Positions 12,401 through 24,051 of a DNA stretch of 64,000 nucleotides are shown in pieces (the stretch's first letter is position 1; each line of letters begins with the position of its first letter). A program made the translations under genes and the position numbers. Below the pieces are notes generated by a model that was given only the letters and a program-made list of their open reading frames with translations, did not search any database and was not told the origin of the DNA. Source of the DNA: Emergomyces orientalis (lineage: Eukaryota; Ascomycota; Eurotiomycetes; Onygenales; Ajellomycetaceae); assembly GCA_002110485.1 (NCBI GenBank), contig MOWL01000094.1, positions 62,001-126,000 on the forward strand, given 5' to 3'.

Positions 12401-12556
12401 CCCCACCCTTTCGAATCAAGGCAGCAATATGAACGCTCCCTCCGGCTGCCCATCGGGCCCGAATGGACGACCAAGGAAACATTCCAGAACGCAACGAAGC
12501 CGCGTGTCATGCTTAAACAGGGCGTTATCAAGCCGTTGCAGAAACCTCTGTTGTAA
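9468..12556 (+). CDS. UTP14: U3 snoRNP / SSU processome protein Utp14
   Basis: A nucleolar factor of the small-subunit processome, needed for 18S rRNA maturation; yeast Utp14 activates the helicase Dhr1. Exon 1 is 9468-12284, intron donor GTAAGT at 12285, exon 2 12374-12556: 999 residues. The N-terminal 280 residues are basic then very acidic (long Asp/Glu/Ser runs). Family blocks follow: LMPTRKLTVADLIPTISDSR, a run of basic helices with KKIKSKSYRRVHRKEREK, and the C-terminal LPGWGSWAG followed by KKNTKYLASQLPHPFES across the splice junction and GPEWTTKETF near the end. An Ala run and an Asp run sit around bases 11910-11980. The exon join restores the conserved C-terminus, so the intron is well supported. 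Confidence 0.96.
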
Positions 12557-15500
12557 TTATGGTTATATTTTGTTTTTCTATTTTTTCCTTTTGGCTAGTG
12601 TTGGATTATAGAATCCGTCAATAGAGTTCCATCCAATATCTCCTATGTTGTTGGGTATAAAGGTTTATTTTATTTCATTTTTGAAGCACTTACGCTGTTA
12701 TCGTATGTTATTTGGGCCAAAGGGGCAAAAAAATATGGATGTTCATAGCAAAATACTTCGATTCCCCCCACCCCCTCTTTTTTTTACCAAAAAGTAATTG
12801 CCTTTTCTTTCATCTTCTAAAGCATCGTGATACCCATGAATATCCTCCACTCCGGTGCCTTCCATCCCCCTTTTCTCAGGGTAGTCCTATATAATACAAA
12901 TGCCAAAGCTGAAGAAACTCACAAGCCTCCTATTTCTCTTTACATCCATACATATCACTCACTCCTACTCCATACGATAAAAGTTTACTTCCATTGATCT
13001 ACCCATCCCTCATCCTACCCACCGCTAGTGCCGAACAACAAAAAAAGTTCTGAGCTGGCCTGCTGACATGGTACCGTGTTTGGGAGCCTTTTGGTGGGAG
13101 GGGGAATGTCGTTGAGGCTGTTAGTGTTAAAGTAGTGCTTCCTTTCTTAAGCTGACAAGCGTCCCGTAGCCCGCCAGACCTTTCCGTATGATAGTTTATA
13201 TATTAACCAAAAAAGAAGGAATCCTTCCTCCGTTCGGTTTTTCACTGATTGATAGGTTCAGCTGCTCGGATTGGGGTTGGGGGCATCTGGTTATCTATCA
13301 TATTCTATCCAAGTTTCGGGGGTGCATAATGACAGTATCAGCTGGGGAAGAGATGCATGTAAAGGACGTGGCCATGCATGTTGCTGTGCATTACATGAAC
13401 CGTACATAACATACAGACTGTATGTTGTGCATCGTAGCAGCTCCGAGAGGGGGGCGATATGGGTTGCAGCCTAAAACAAAATCCCTGCAGGCCGGATAGA
13501 CGTCCAGGTGAGAGATATTTATTTTATCCGTTAGGAAGAGAAAGCGGGATAGAAGGGGTCGTGTTATGTATATTTGAGTAATAAATTCGTTGGATGTTGG
13601 TTGCTACAAAAGCACGATCACGTGTGATCGTCAGTTTAGGGGCAATTCCCAAAGAAGGCTTCCCCCAGGACGACAGCCAGCAGCAAAGTTCTTTTTTAGC
13701 TCTCGTTTAGAATCCGGACTAAGTTTAGTTTTGGTTAACCCTGGCAACCGAAGGTTGATCATCCGACGACCACAACGGTTTTCTGATGGTGGGCTGCTTT
13801 CTTCCTTTCCTTTTTGCTTTCTCTTTTTTATTGAAGAGTTTCTCAGGTGAGATTTCTGTGTGCTGGAGTAGAGGGGAGGGATGGTGTATACGATTTGAAT
13901 GCCACGGCCCAGTGGCTAGTCCGCACTGTCACTGGCAAAATATTTATTGTCTTGGGCTATTTGAACGCAGTGGGTTTATCTGATGATTCATCACTATTAA
14001 TAGACCTATGATATTGTGCAGTATATATCAAGTACCACAATATGAAGGAAAAGTGGATTGGAACATTCTGTTTTCTGCTTAGAGTTAGTTTGTCAGCACA
14101 TTTGTGAACTTTTAAATACATTTAAATACACTATGGCGAGGCCTGGTATAAAAGTATTTCTGAGTATTTGGCAAGAAGACTGGCGATTTTATGCTATATA
14201 TAGACAACTATTTGGGCTTATTCTTTGTGTGAGATCCACTCATATTTCTCATGAACCTGGAATGGCCTCAGGCATCCTCATTTCCAACTCCACATGCAGC
14301 ACGGCATAGAATGGATCTCATATAAACATGAGAGTGAACACCGTTGAATTCTAACATACTCCGTGTGGGGTTTCCAAGGTTGCTACGTCACCTTGCTGAA
14401 ATAGGGAATTTGTTTTCGCGTGCGAGGTAATGGTTGCAAGATCCCTCTGTTGATAAGTTAGGAGTGGCAACATGGTCAGCTCACGGTTTACTACCTCTAT
14501 TGAAAACAGGAATATCATATTCCCAGGCCACAAGCTGATCCCAGCAGAAAGATCAGGGGATCCTTTATTTAGTTGACCTATGGTTCACTAAATATGGCGT
14601 GGCGGGGGCGTTGCTGTTTCAACATCCCTCGACCCGAGGGTTGGAATAGATGCTTATTATTTCCTATAAAATTCCTTTTGCAATCTCGTCATCCGACACC
14701 ACCTCCTTCTGAATAGGGAAAAGGCTGTTTACATATCTGGTGTTTACTGTTCACTTCCTGGAGATATCGATGAGGATATAAAGCAGGCCGATATCCGCCG
14801 ATGGTGTCTCGTCTCAGGTTGGGAAACTATCAAAGCACGAATTGAATAACGTTGGAGATAGTATATACATCTTTTTATATATTTTGGAAAATATAGCTGG
14901 TACAAACAAGTGGCTAGGTGAGCAACGCCTCCTTTTTATATATTAGTTATGTTGAGATACTCTTTTTCAGAGTGTTTTGCAGCACTTTTGTCTCGTCGTA
15001 TGTCTAGCATCTGATACTTGACATGTATCATTCATTACCTGCGGTCGTCATTCCTCCCCTTCTAGCATAAACCCGCCATAACTCTTATATCTCTTATAAT
15101 ATCTCTCCGTTTTTCTTTTCCCCGCGTCACTCTTCCGCTGCTTACACTTTCCGTATTTGCTTTTTCCGTCCGTATGGAAAAATGAGCTCGCTGCTGACTT
15201 TCCTCATTGGGCGAGCCCTCACCTTCCGCCCCTTTTTATAGGTACTACCCAGGTATCTTGTTTCGTCTCCGTTTCTTGTCTCTTCTGTCTCTGGATTTGT
15301 TTTCTTCTATTCCTTTTTCCTGTTCCTTTTCCTTCATTTCCTCAGTTTCCGCTTTGGATTCTCCCACCCTCGTTTCACATTTCATTTGGAGGCTGTTCTG
15401 TTCTCTGACAAACTGCACAGCTGGTGGTTTCTCCTGACAGCTGCTTGCACTGACTACGGAAGGGTTTTGCTATCGTCTGTTCTGACTGTCTCTGTGGCCC

Positions 15501-15652
15501 ACGTTGCCGTAGTCCTTCAGTGCAAACAAATTTGATTGCTATACCCAATCCTGTTGATTTGCTTGTTGGGACATAGCTACTGGCTGTCTTGAGTTTTCTT
15601 TCTCGCCTCAAGCCATACTGGCTTCCCTTCGTTAAATCTGTGTCCTCAGAAA
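12557..15652. other. 3.1-kb gene-free interval between UTP14 and the GH81 gene
   Basis: I see no supported gene on either strand; open frames are short and without conserved motifs. The right third (about 14900-15650) is pyrimidine-rich on the plus strand and is the likely promoter and 5' leader of the glucanase gene. The centre is AT-rich with stretches such as TATATA near 14870. No tRNA-like box B sequence was found by eye. Confidence 0.55.
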
Positions 15653-18600
15653 ATGACACAGTCTATGCCACAATGGCTTGTTGCCATGTTGATAATGGCC
15701 ACGGGGCAACTCCCCGGAGCCTACGCGCTCCCTTGTCTTTCGAATCACAAGTGTCTTGTCGAAAGGGATGTAGCTGACAACCCTCTCTTTTCCCCCTTGA
15801 CTCAGTTACCAACTGCGACTATACAGGTGCAGGCCGGTGGTACTACTCCAGGGGTAGGTAATCTACTCCAATCAACATTTTCTTGGAATATATATCGATG
15901 GCCCTTATTGATCTGAATTCTCAGATACTATATTTCACCGAATTGGAAAGGGACGTTCGCCCATCCCAACAACCTTTTCCAACAGAAATCTCCTACGTCA
16001 CCTTTGAAGCGCAAGTTGGGCAGCCTCACCCAAGCAGTCCCCACCTAGATATTGCCCCTTCTGAGGTTAACCAGTCCAACTCCCACTGCTATTACGAAGG
16101 CCACCCGTGTCCAGGCATTCCTCACGTGGAAGAGAGTCGGATTGCAATTTCGCTCCTTCCCCGGAACACTCTCTCTCCGAGCACAAATATTATTACGACC
16201 AGTATATCAATCCAGCCACCCGAAACTTTTGCCTGCGAGCCGCCATACCACAAAACCAGCCCCACTTCAAGTGGCCCCGCACCAACTGCGCCTTTGCCTA
16301 CTAGTTCTTCGGCGCCTTTTCCCAATTCTTCAACATCAACTGCAACACCCTCCCCTCATCCGCCCTCAATGTCCGGTCAAAATATATTCGAGCCAATTAG
16401 TAGGGATTCAATTCCGGCAAATATACGTTCAAGAGACGATCATCCTCTCAAAAAAGATAATATCGTAAGCTATTTCCTATGATTTAAACCTGGCCTATAT
16501 TCTAATATTTATATTACAGTCGAATACGCCAGGGCCTGTCTCTACAAACAAATTTTATGCGAACTTCTTCCTCGGTTCTCAGGCCAACTATGGGTTTGTC
16601 CATCCGTATGCAGTGGGTTGGGCTAAGGGAAACGGTGTTGCAAAGAGCTATGGTCTTGCTATATCCCATACGGAAGCCGACAAATTGGCATTTGGTCCAA
16701 AACAAAAAGCGATTCCTGGTGAACCTGTCCAGTTTTATATCAATCCGATTGGCATTCAGTCAATGATTTTGTCTGCAGTTGAAATAGGAAGTTCTACTGT
16801 CTTGACTGTTTCGAAACCCTTGGCGTTTTCGGCGGATATTATTCTCCGCCCCGAGCGTAACTCGGGTTCGAGCATTACTTTCCCCTTGGTTCAAGGTATG
16901 GGGTATGTGACTGGTGTCTACACAAACTTACAACCCGCTATTCAGACTGGAGTCTTTTTCCGGCGACTTGAATCTGCGCCGCCTCCCAAACAAGGAATAT
17001 TTAAATATAAGGTCATTTTGGAGGATAACACAAATTGGTTGATCTACGTGACACCAAAAGATGGTGCCGATCCGAAACTGGAGTTGGTAAATAATGGTCT
17101 CATCCGTGGTCCAACTAAGTTTAGTGGTACGATCCAGGTTGCCAAAAACCCTAAGGGGGGGGCAGGGGAGACGATTTACGATAAGTCTGCAGGCGTCTAT
17201 GCTACGACAGGCAGCGTCACAGGGTCTGTCGTCGCTCAAGAAGCGACTGGAACTTATAGAATAGCCTGGGAGAAGGCTGGAAAAGACGTCGACAGCACCC
17301 CACTGCTAATGTTCGCATTACCCCACCACGTTCAATCTTTCGACAGTGAAACCCAGCGTATGAAGACTGATATTCTTCTGCGAACAACGACCAAGGGAAT
17401 GGCTACGGCTGTTGCAGCAAATTCGTGGACTATGGTCGAGAAGAATCTTCCTGTACAATTGGGATTTGCCCCTTGGAGCCCGGACGTTGGACCCAGTGCC
17501 GCCCTGTCAAGTGCCGCAAAACAGACGATTAAAGATGTGGCCCCAAGCGAGCTCTCCCAAGACATACATCGGCAAACGAACCTCGATAGTATGTACTTCA
17601 GCGGGAAAGCGCTTGCCAAGTTCGCTATGTTGGTGTATACCGTCCGCGAATTAGCGCAGGATCCCCCCCTCTCGGAAACCGCCTTTCGTACGTTGAAGGA
17701 AGCTTTCGCAAATTTTGTCAATAACAAGCAGAGATACCCCCTTGTCTACGATAATGTTTGGAAGGGTGTTGTCTCATCCGGAACCTATGAGACTGGAGAT
17801 CCTGGACTTGATTTTGGAAATACTTTCTACAACGACCATCATTTCCATTTCGGGTATTTTATCCTTTCTGCAGCCATTATTGGAAGCCTTGATCCATCTT
17901 GGGTGGATGCCAATAAGGCCTGGGTCAATACCCTCGTCCGCGATGCTGGCAATTCGGTGTCGGACGATGACCTGTTTCCGTTTTCCAGAGGATTTGACTG
18001 GTATAACGGCCATTCTTGGGCAAAAGGCTTATTTGAATCTGCCGATGGCAAGGATCAAGAGTCCACCTCAGAGGATACCATGTTCGCATACGCCGTCAAG
18101 ATGTGGGGCAAAACCGTCAAGGATCCAAGCATGGAAGCTCGTGGCAATATGATGCTCGCTATACTTTCACGCTCACTGAACAATTATTTCTTGATGAAAT
18201 CCGATAACGTCAACCAACCAGAGAACTTCAGGGACAATAAAGTCACTGGAATTGTCAGTATTACAAACAGCCCTTATAACCTTATATTTAGATTTGAATT
18301 CTGACAGAGCGCAGCTTTTTGAGAATAAAGCCGATCATACGACATATTTCGGCACTAACCTCGAATACATCCAAGGGTGAGCATAGTAACAACACTGCCC
18401 TTAATGCTTGAATTGCGACACTGATAATATCTAGAATTCACATGCTTCCCATAATCCCTAGCTCGGCCTTCACCCGCCACAAGGATTTTGTGAGAGAAGA
18501 ATGGGATGCAATGTTTTCAGAGACGGCCTCTACACCCGCAAGTAAAGTACAGGGTGGCTGGCAAGGCGTCTTATTCGGTAACTTGGCTATTATCGATCCG

Positions 18601-18797
18601 GGAGCCTCATGGAATTTCTTCTCCAAAGAACCCTTTGACCTTTCGAAAATCGATGGGGGCGCTTCTCGAACGTGGTATCTCGCATACGCTGCCGGTAGGT
18701 TCTAACCCTAGCGTTTCTCTTGAATGAAAGCACCTCTCGTTCGTCAGAAATTTGTCACTAATGTTGATATCTAGGTTTGGGAGGCGGTCCACGTTGA
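15653..18797 (+). CDS. Secreted endo-1,3-beta-glucanase, glycoside hydrolase family 81
   Basis: Hydrolyses internal beta-1,3-glucan bonds in the cell wall; GH81 enzymes act in cell separation, wall remodelling or trimming of exposed glucan. Six exons fit by frame: 15653-15853, 15925-16464, 16520-18253, 18315-18376, 18435-18694 and 18775-18797, giving 939 residues. The first 27 residues form a signal peptide (hydrophobic WLVAMLIMATG). Residues about 70-220 are a Ser/Thr/Pro-rich linker of low conservation. The catalytic region begins near TNKFYANFFLGSQ. The active-site segment DQESTSEDTMFAYA supplies the paired glutamates four residues apart (E761 and E765). Both HHFHFGYF and DWYNGHSWAKGL, typical of GH81, are present. 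The second donor is GTAAGC and the third GTCAGT; the junctions keep family sequence, so I trust them. The linker exon boundary (15853/15925) is least certain. No C-terminal anchor is seen. Confidence 0.94.
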
Positions 18798-20527
18798 TCA
18801 GGTTATACTCTGATAGGCTTCAGTCGAGATGCGGTTTTCCACAGCTCGCTGTCCATAGTGGTATAATACCCCAGACACGGGTTTAACCATGATTATAACA
18901 TATAAATTTATACTTATGCAGGATCTATGGGATCCTATGCTTATACACGGTGTGCATTCACTGTAAATTTCTCTCATTTGGCACGTTTGCTTCATTTGGT
19001 GGGTGGGGAGACACATTATATATGGGCGACAAGCTACTACGTTCCTTCAAAATTTGGTAATAATATATAATTGCTAGACTGGCTGAGATGGAAGCTGTTA
19101 ATGTTAATTTTGATAGTATTTTTGTATTCAAAGAGATATTTTCAGCTTGTTTGCTTCCTCTGAGAGCCAATTAACTAGATAGAGTCTGCAGTTAGCTCTT
19201 TCGGGATAAAGTGCCTCAATTTACTGGTGTTTCTCTTACTCGAATCTGCACAGCGTTGGCCTTGAATAGGGGTTCAAGCTTGATTAGTAATGAACACCGC
19301 ACAGGGCTAATTTTCTTGGCACTTCATTCTTCCGCTGTCCTCAACGCCGCGTTTTTCATAACTTCAACTTCTTACTTCAACGTCTGGATTATAGTGGATT
19401 GGGGATAAAAGCCTTTATAAAAGATGAAGACGACGCGCACCTCAAGGAGGAGGGGGTTTGGCAGTTGTCCAATCGCTCTAGAGGAAGGCCCAGATTTTGG
19501 ATTCGGTGACAGCCGCTGGCGGCCCAACCCTGGTTTAAAAATCCACTCATTGTTTGCATATTAACGAGATACAGTTCATGCAAATATCATGGACAGAACT
19601 TGCATGTTGCCATCCATATCCATGCGGATAGTACGGATGAAATACAACTGGCTTCTGGTGGTGAGGACCATGTATGATTGAAGAAGGTGGTATTTCAGGT
19701 ACTGTTGACACCTCTCTTGTTGATTAGGGTCGGGGGATGCTATAAAGTGAGACACCACAACATTTCTGGTTTTGTTTCAGGGGTGGGACCTACGTCCATA
19801 CTGAGTGACTGTCAGTGATCTTGGACGACACAAGACACCCAAGGAGAGAGATCACCAGTCATTGAAATTCATGATTATAAATTCCAGCTCCACATACACT
19901 GTATTGTCACGGGAAGTATTCTTGTTTACTAATTTACCAGGGTTACTTTTCACTGTTTAGGGCTATTCTAACAACGCATTACGCGGATTTTTCTGGTATA
20001 TGGGCTGAACAGCAGGTGCATTTTACCGTGTAGGTGCCCACAGATGGCATTGAAAAGCACGATGCTTGGAGGAAGATGGCATATCTATCAGACCAGCCGA
20101 GCATAGCTCTACCGAATCAGAGAAACATAGAAAAGTTTGGGGCCGAAAATAACTCTCATTTGCCTATTGGAAAATTGGCAGGATGACTTATAAAATATTA
20201 TGAGGAAGAAAAGGAAGAAGAGGGGTATGGGAAAGAAGCGGGAGAAGAAAAAAAAAAAGGCAGGAGTCTTCTATGAAAGACTAAAAAAGGAACGAAAGTT
20301 AAAGGAGTGAAGCCGTTGGGGAAACAACCGAACCAGGGACGAAAATGAGACCTTTCAGCACCGATGAGGTCATCCATCCAACAGGCGCAAAAATTATATA
20401 AGAATAAAAATCTCCGCGACAAGCTACAGCTACCATGCCTAGCAGCAATTCCCTCTCTTCCCCGGACCCTTGACGCATCGCATAGACAACGCCCGCCGAC
20501 GCCGTATGTGTGCTATTGGGAAACCCC
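18798..20527. other. Gene-free interval between GH81 and the first hydrophobin-like gene
   Basis: This interval lies downstream of both flanking genes, which converge here. It is AT-rich with scattered short open frames and no recognisable domain. A purine-rich block lies near 20195-20310. I see no repeats longer than simple tracts. Confidence 0.5.
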
Positions 20528-21078
20528 CTAAAGGTTGATTTCGATGTTGATTGGCATGTTGAAATCAATGTCGCCCATACACACTTGAAACTAGAAGTTG
20601 GTTTTTTCATCTTAGCAGCCGTTGAAATACTAGAGACGGAAGGATATAAAAGTGTATTCAATGTTTACTTACTCCGAAGTTGTTGTTGCAGCAAATTACG
20701 GTTTGCTTGCAATCGACTTTGGAATTTACGCAGTTATGAGCTGTAAAGTGATCGAACAGCTTAGCAATCCTTTGTTTCGTGAAGTTGCATTTTCCGGTCG
20801 GGTTTTATATTGGATTACTTACAGCCTCCTTCAGTGCTGCAGCAGAATGGAATACCGGTGGAGCACTGGTTCGATTGCTGGACGGGTGGCGGGGGAGGGG
20901 CCTCGGGGCAAAGTCCCTTTGGCATCTGGAACCCTGCTGGCAGCTTTGGGAGTCCTCTCTCAGCTAAGGCAACGTCTCCATCTTCGGGAGCGGGGACTGG
21001 GTCTGGCATGGGGACAGCAATTGACTGCGTGAGCAGCATGAAGAGGGAGAAGAAGATGGAGGTTTGGATGAACTTCAT
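20528..21078 (-). CDS. Hydrophobin-like small secreted eight-cysteine protein (copy 1)
   Basis: Probably a small secreted surface protein. Three exons assembled by frame: 21078-20823, 20740-20673 and 20590-20528, giving 128 residues; donors are GTAAGT at 20822 and 20672. Residues 1-21 are a signal peptide, followed by an acidic Pro-rich region with a poly-Pro stretch. The cysteine pattern from residue about 71 is C-x6-CC-x8-C-x6-C-x5-CC-x8-C, the C-CC-C-C-CC-C order of hydrophobins. An extra Cys lies before it (KGLCPEA). The tail GDIDFNMPINIEINL follows the last Cys. The C3-C4 loop (8 residues) is far shorter than in classical class I hydrophobins, so 'hydrophobin-like' is the safe name. A paralogue lies at 23653-24051 on the opposite strand; both share CCNNN after the third cysteine pair position. 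It could instead be another Cys-rich effector-like family. Confidence 0.78.
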
Positions 21079-23652
21079 GGTTGCGGTGGGGTGGATAAAA
21101 TTTTTTTTTTTGGAGTTTGTCCAACGTGAAGAATATGTCGAGGGGATTTTGAGGAGGTGAGAGGTTGTAGTGCTTTTGGCGGAGAAGATGAATGGATTGG
21201 GGAATCACTTGTTTTTTTTTTTTTTTTTTGGGCGGCAACCGGGCTCAATTTGTATCAAGCCCTCCACCTTCTTCTCCCGTCACATTTTGTTTACTTTCTC
21301 TTGCAACCCCGCAGGCAGAGCCAAACATCGTCAGCCATTATGAGCTGGCACCAGCACGGCCTCCCGTATTGAGGAGCTAAATATAGGCTAAAGTCCGAAG
21401 GAGGGACATTCGCTGTCTTGATTTTGGGTTTGTGTCTTCTTTTGAGACAATAGTTTATCATCTATTGGCACGCAAAAAGCCAGAAAAAAAGCCTCAGAAG
21501 CCAAATGGACTTCAGCAGCGAGCGATATTGGGTATCTGGTTGTGAGAGCCATCAATACGAACATCCCACGATTGATCGAGCCTGGCTGGGCCACGTGAGA
21601 ATTGGCCAGACTAATGAAACTATGCATCTGATCGCAGCTGCATTCCAAATTTCTTTTGAGCTGACAATGGTTTTTCTCCATTTTGTTGTTTTTCCTTGTT
21701 TTGTTTGCGCTGCAGCACGGAACCAAGGCCAAGTCGTCCTCAATTTTACCCAGCCGGTCCAAATGGGCCAGGCCTTCCGCTCGCACTTTTAGTGGCAGCC
21801 TTCGGAGCCTTTACGCCAAGCTGAAGTAAACGTGCCACTGTCTGTGATGCGTCGACCCCAGGATTTGTTTTTTGAGCTGCGCGGAGACAACGGACCATGC
21901 CTCCATGTGCCTCGCCTAAGTATCCTGTTCCTGGCTTGCGAATCGCAAACCGGAATCGTCGAAGTTTATGGTGGCTCAACTGCCGCCTTGGTCCAGGATT
22001 AAAACTTTTTAGCCTGGTGCTTATTACAGGCTTGGATTGATGGGGGGTTGGCGGGGTCTGGACCATCCGTGGGCTGTACGGGGGGCCGAATGCCCGCTTG
22101 TTGCTGATTGGGTTCGGTTGAGCCTCACCAAAACATAGTGCAGATTACTGCAGCCCTCCAAGCTTGCTTCCCTCTGCAATATCGCTTGACTTAACTACCT
22201 GGATGGATATACACGAAGACCAACTACATTATCGGAATTATTATCGCATTTTGGGCTGTTACCTTTCATGATCTCCCTATGATACAGGATACTGACAGTG
22301 CATGTTCCTAAGAAAAAAAATTTAGTCTTTTGGTGCGTATTGATTGAATACTCGAGGCCTGATTTCGGAAGTATGTGGCTCTTCAAGTCCGATATGGCAC
22401 GGACTCCTCAGCGACTGGTATCTCACTGTTCTACATTCAGGAATAGCATGCATACAATGATGCTATCAACCACGGATCTAGGGCGTCGATTTGTGGAATC
22501 AAAAGACCTGGAGAGGAGATCTGATTTCATGTGTTGTCAAATGGCTTGCAGTTCCCCTGGGAGTTTGGCAAATCGGCTTCATCATATTATGCATAGCTGC
22601 AGCTGCCAGCTTCAAGGTCCTACTTTTTCTTTCCCCTTTCGGGTTTCTCTGTCCTCATTCATCCCAGCCACCGCCACAAGGTGATACCCGAGCGTCGCTG
22701 ATTTGTGAATCTTAGGCGAGTATCTATGTAGCAGATCCGAACGTACAGCTCATGGGTTGGCATATTTTCTTTGAGGCTCAAAGTCTCTTGATTCGGAAAA
22801 GCTATGACCTCCATGGCTCCTGTATGATTCATTGGCCCACGGGGTTTGCCAACTAGCCAATATTGGGATTTCAAGTCCTCAGCCCTGTGGATTCCCACCA
22901 CCCTAGGTCATTCTTGTTTATATACGGAATTAATTAACCACAGCACTTTTTCCCCCCCCAGTTGCAAACAATGCTGTGTTAGCCATGATGGAAAGGCGTA
23001 CTTACGGCCTGGACTCAACACGATTTGTCGGTTGACTAATTCTCCGGGCGTTTTGGGCGAAGTTGATACGAACCTTTCGATTTACCCAGGCCAAACTCCA
23101 AGTCTATTTTAAAAATAGACATCATTTATTCTTCACAACCTTAACGCCATCGACTCATGGGAATGGTCAAGTGTTACCACATTCATGTAAAGAAAAGGGG
23201 TGGGAACATTCAGCAAGGGAAAGAAGTGAAACTGAGTTCACGTCTGCCTATATTCCTCTGCCAGCATGTCAGCCACGACCCTTCAGCACGCGAGAAACTG
23301 GCTGTTTGGTACGGTGGGTGTGCCAGGGCATTTTTTCCATTCGGCGAAGGTGAAGTTACCTATGTCGGCTTTGACAGCAAGATCGTGAATGGGGTTGGGC
23401 ATGTTCGAGATTTGAGCCAACCTAGAACATAGAAGACTCCATCAATGGGTATGAAGGGAATCTAAGACTGTGAGACATGGAAAAAACATAAATAGGCCGT
23501 TCATTCCCACTCAAATGCCTGATTTTTCCCCCCTCTCTTCTCATCATCAAAGCATCAGAACAATCTATCAGACTCACTTCTCAATCTCTATCAAATCTTC
23601 AAAACTCACTTTAAGAAGCCCATCTTAATCAAAAACCCCCCAAACCACCAAA
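21079..23652. other. 2.6-kb interval between the two divergent hydrophobin-like genes
   Basis: A head-to-head intergenic region that must hold the promoters of both small secreted genes. T-rich runs occur at 21100-21110 and 21212-21228, directly upstream of copy 1. The right end (about 23500-23650) is a CT/CA-rich leader with repeated TCAAA-like words before the copy 2 ATG. I see no supported gene between; the short open frames have no conserved motif. Confidence 0.5.
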
Positions 23653-24051
23653 ATGCAGCTCACCAACTTCGTCGCCATTGTCGCTCTGCTCGCCACCAGT
23701 GTCGCTGCCACTCCCCGCGGCGGTCGCCCACAACGCCCAACACGCCCCAATGCCCCAGTCTTCCAAAGCATTTCCTGCTCTTCTGGAGGCCCCTTCTGCT
23801 GCGCCCCTGAAGGTACCCTCGGAACCACTTGCACGGCGATGGAAGGTAGCACCGTCAGCTGCAACAGCCTGATTGTCTGCTGTAACAACAACGAAGGAGT
23901 GAGTGCTGTCATCCAAAAAGCCCACCATATCCTTTCTACTTTTGCACTTCTTAACCTAAGAGCAAATGCTAATCTAATATTTATTCCCACCAAATAGAAC
24001 CAGTACTGCTCTGCCAACCTCCAGCAGCCGGTACACTTCCTCGATCTGTAA
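23653..24051 (+). CDS. Hydrophobin-like small secreted eight-cysteine protein (copy 2)
   Basis: Probably a secreted surface-active or Cys-rich protein. Exon 1 is 23653-23898, donor GTGAGT at 23899, exon 2 23998-24051: 99 residues. The signal peptide MQLTNFVAIVALLATSVAA is followed by a short basic Arg/Pro segment. The cysteine pattern is C-x6-CC-x9-C-x9-C-x5-CC-x8-C, matching the spacing of the copy 1 gene at 20528-21078 and sharing the CCNNN motif at the splice junction. The intron sits at the equivalent place, just after the CCNNN-x-G codons, in both genes, which supports common descent. The last exon here is short and lacks the IDFNMPIN-like tail of copy 1. Leader bases before the ATG are CA-rich, typical of a well-expressed fungal gene. 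Confidence 0.8.
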
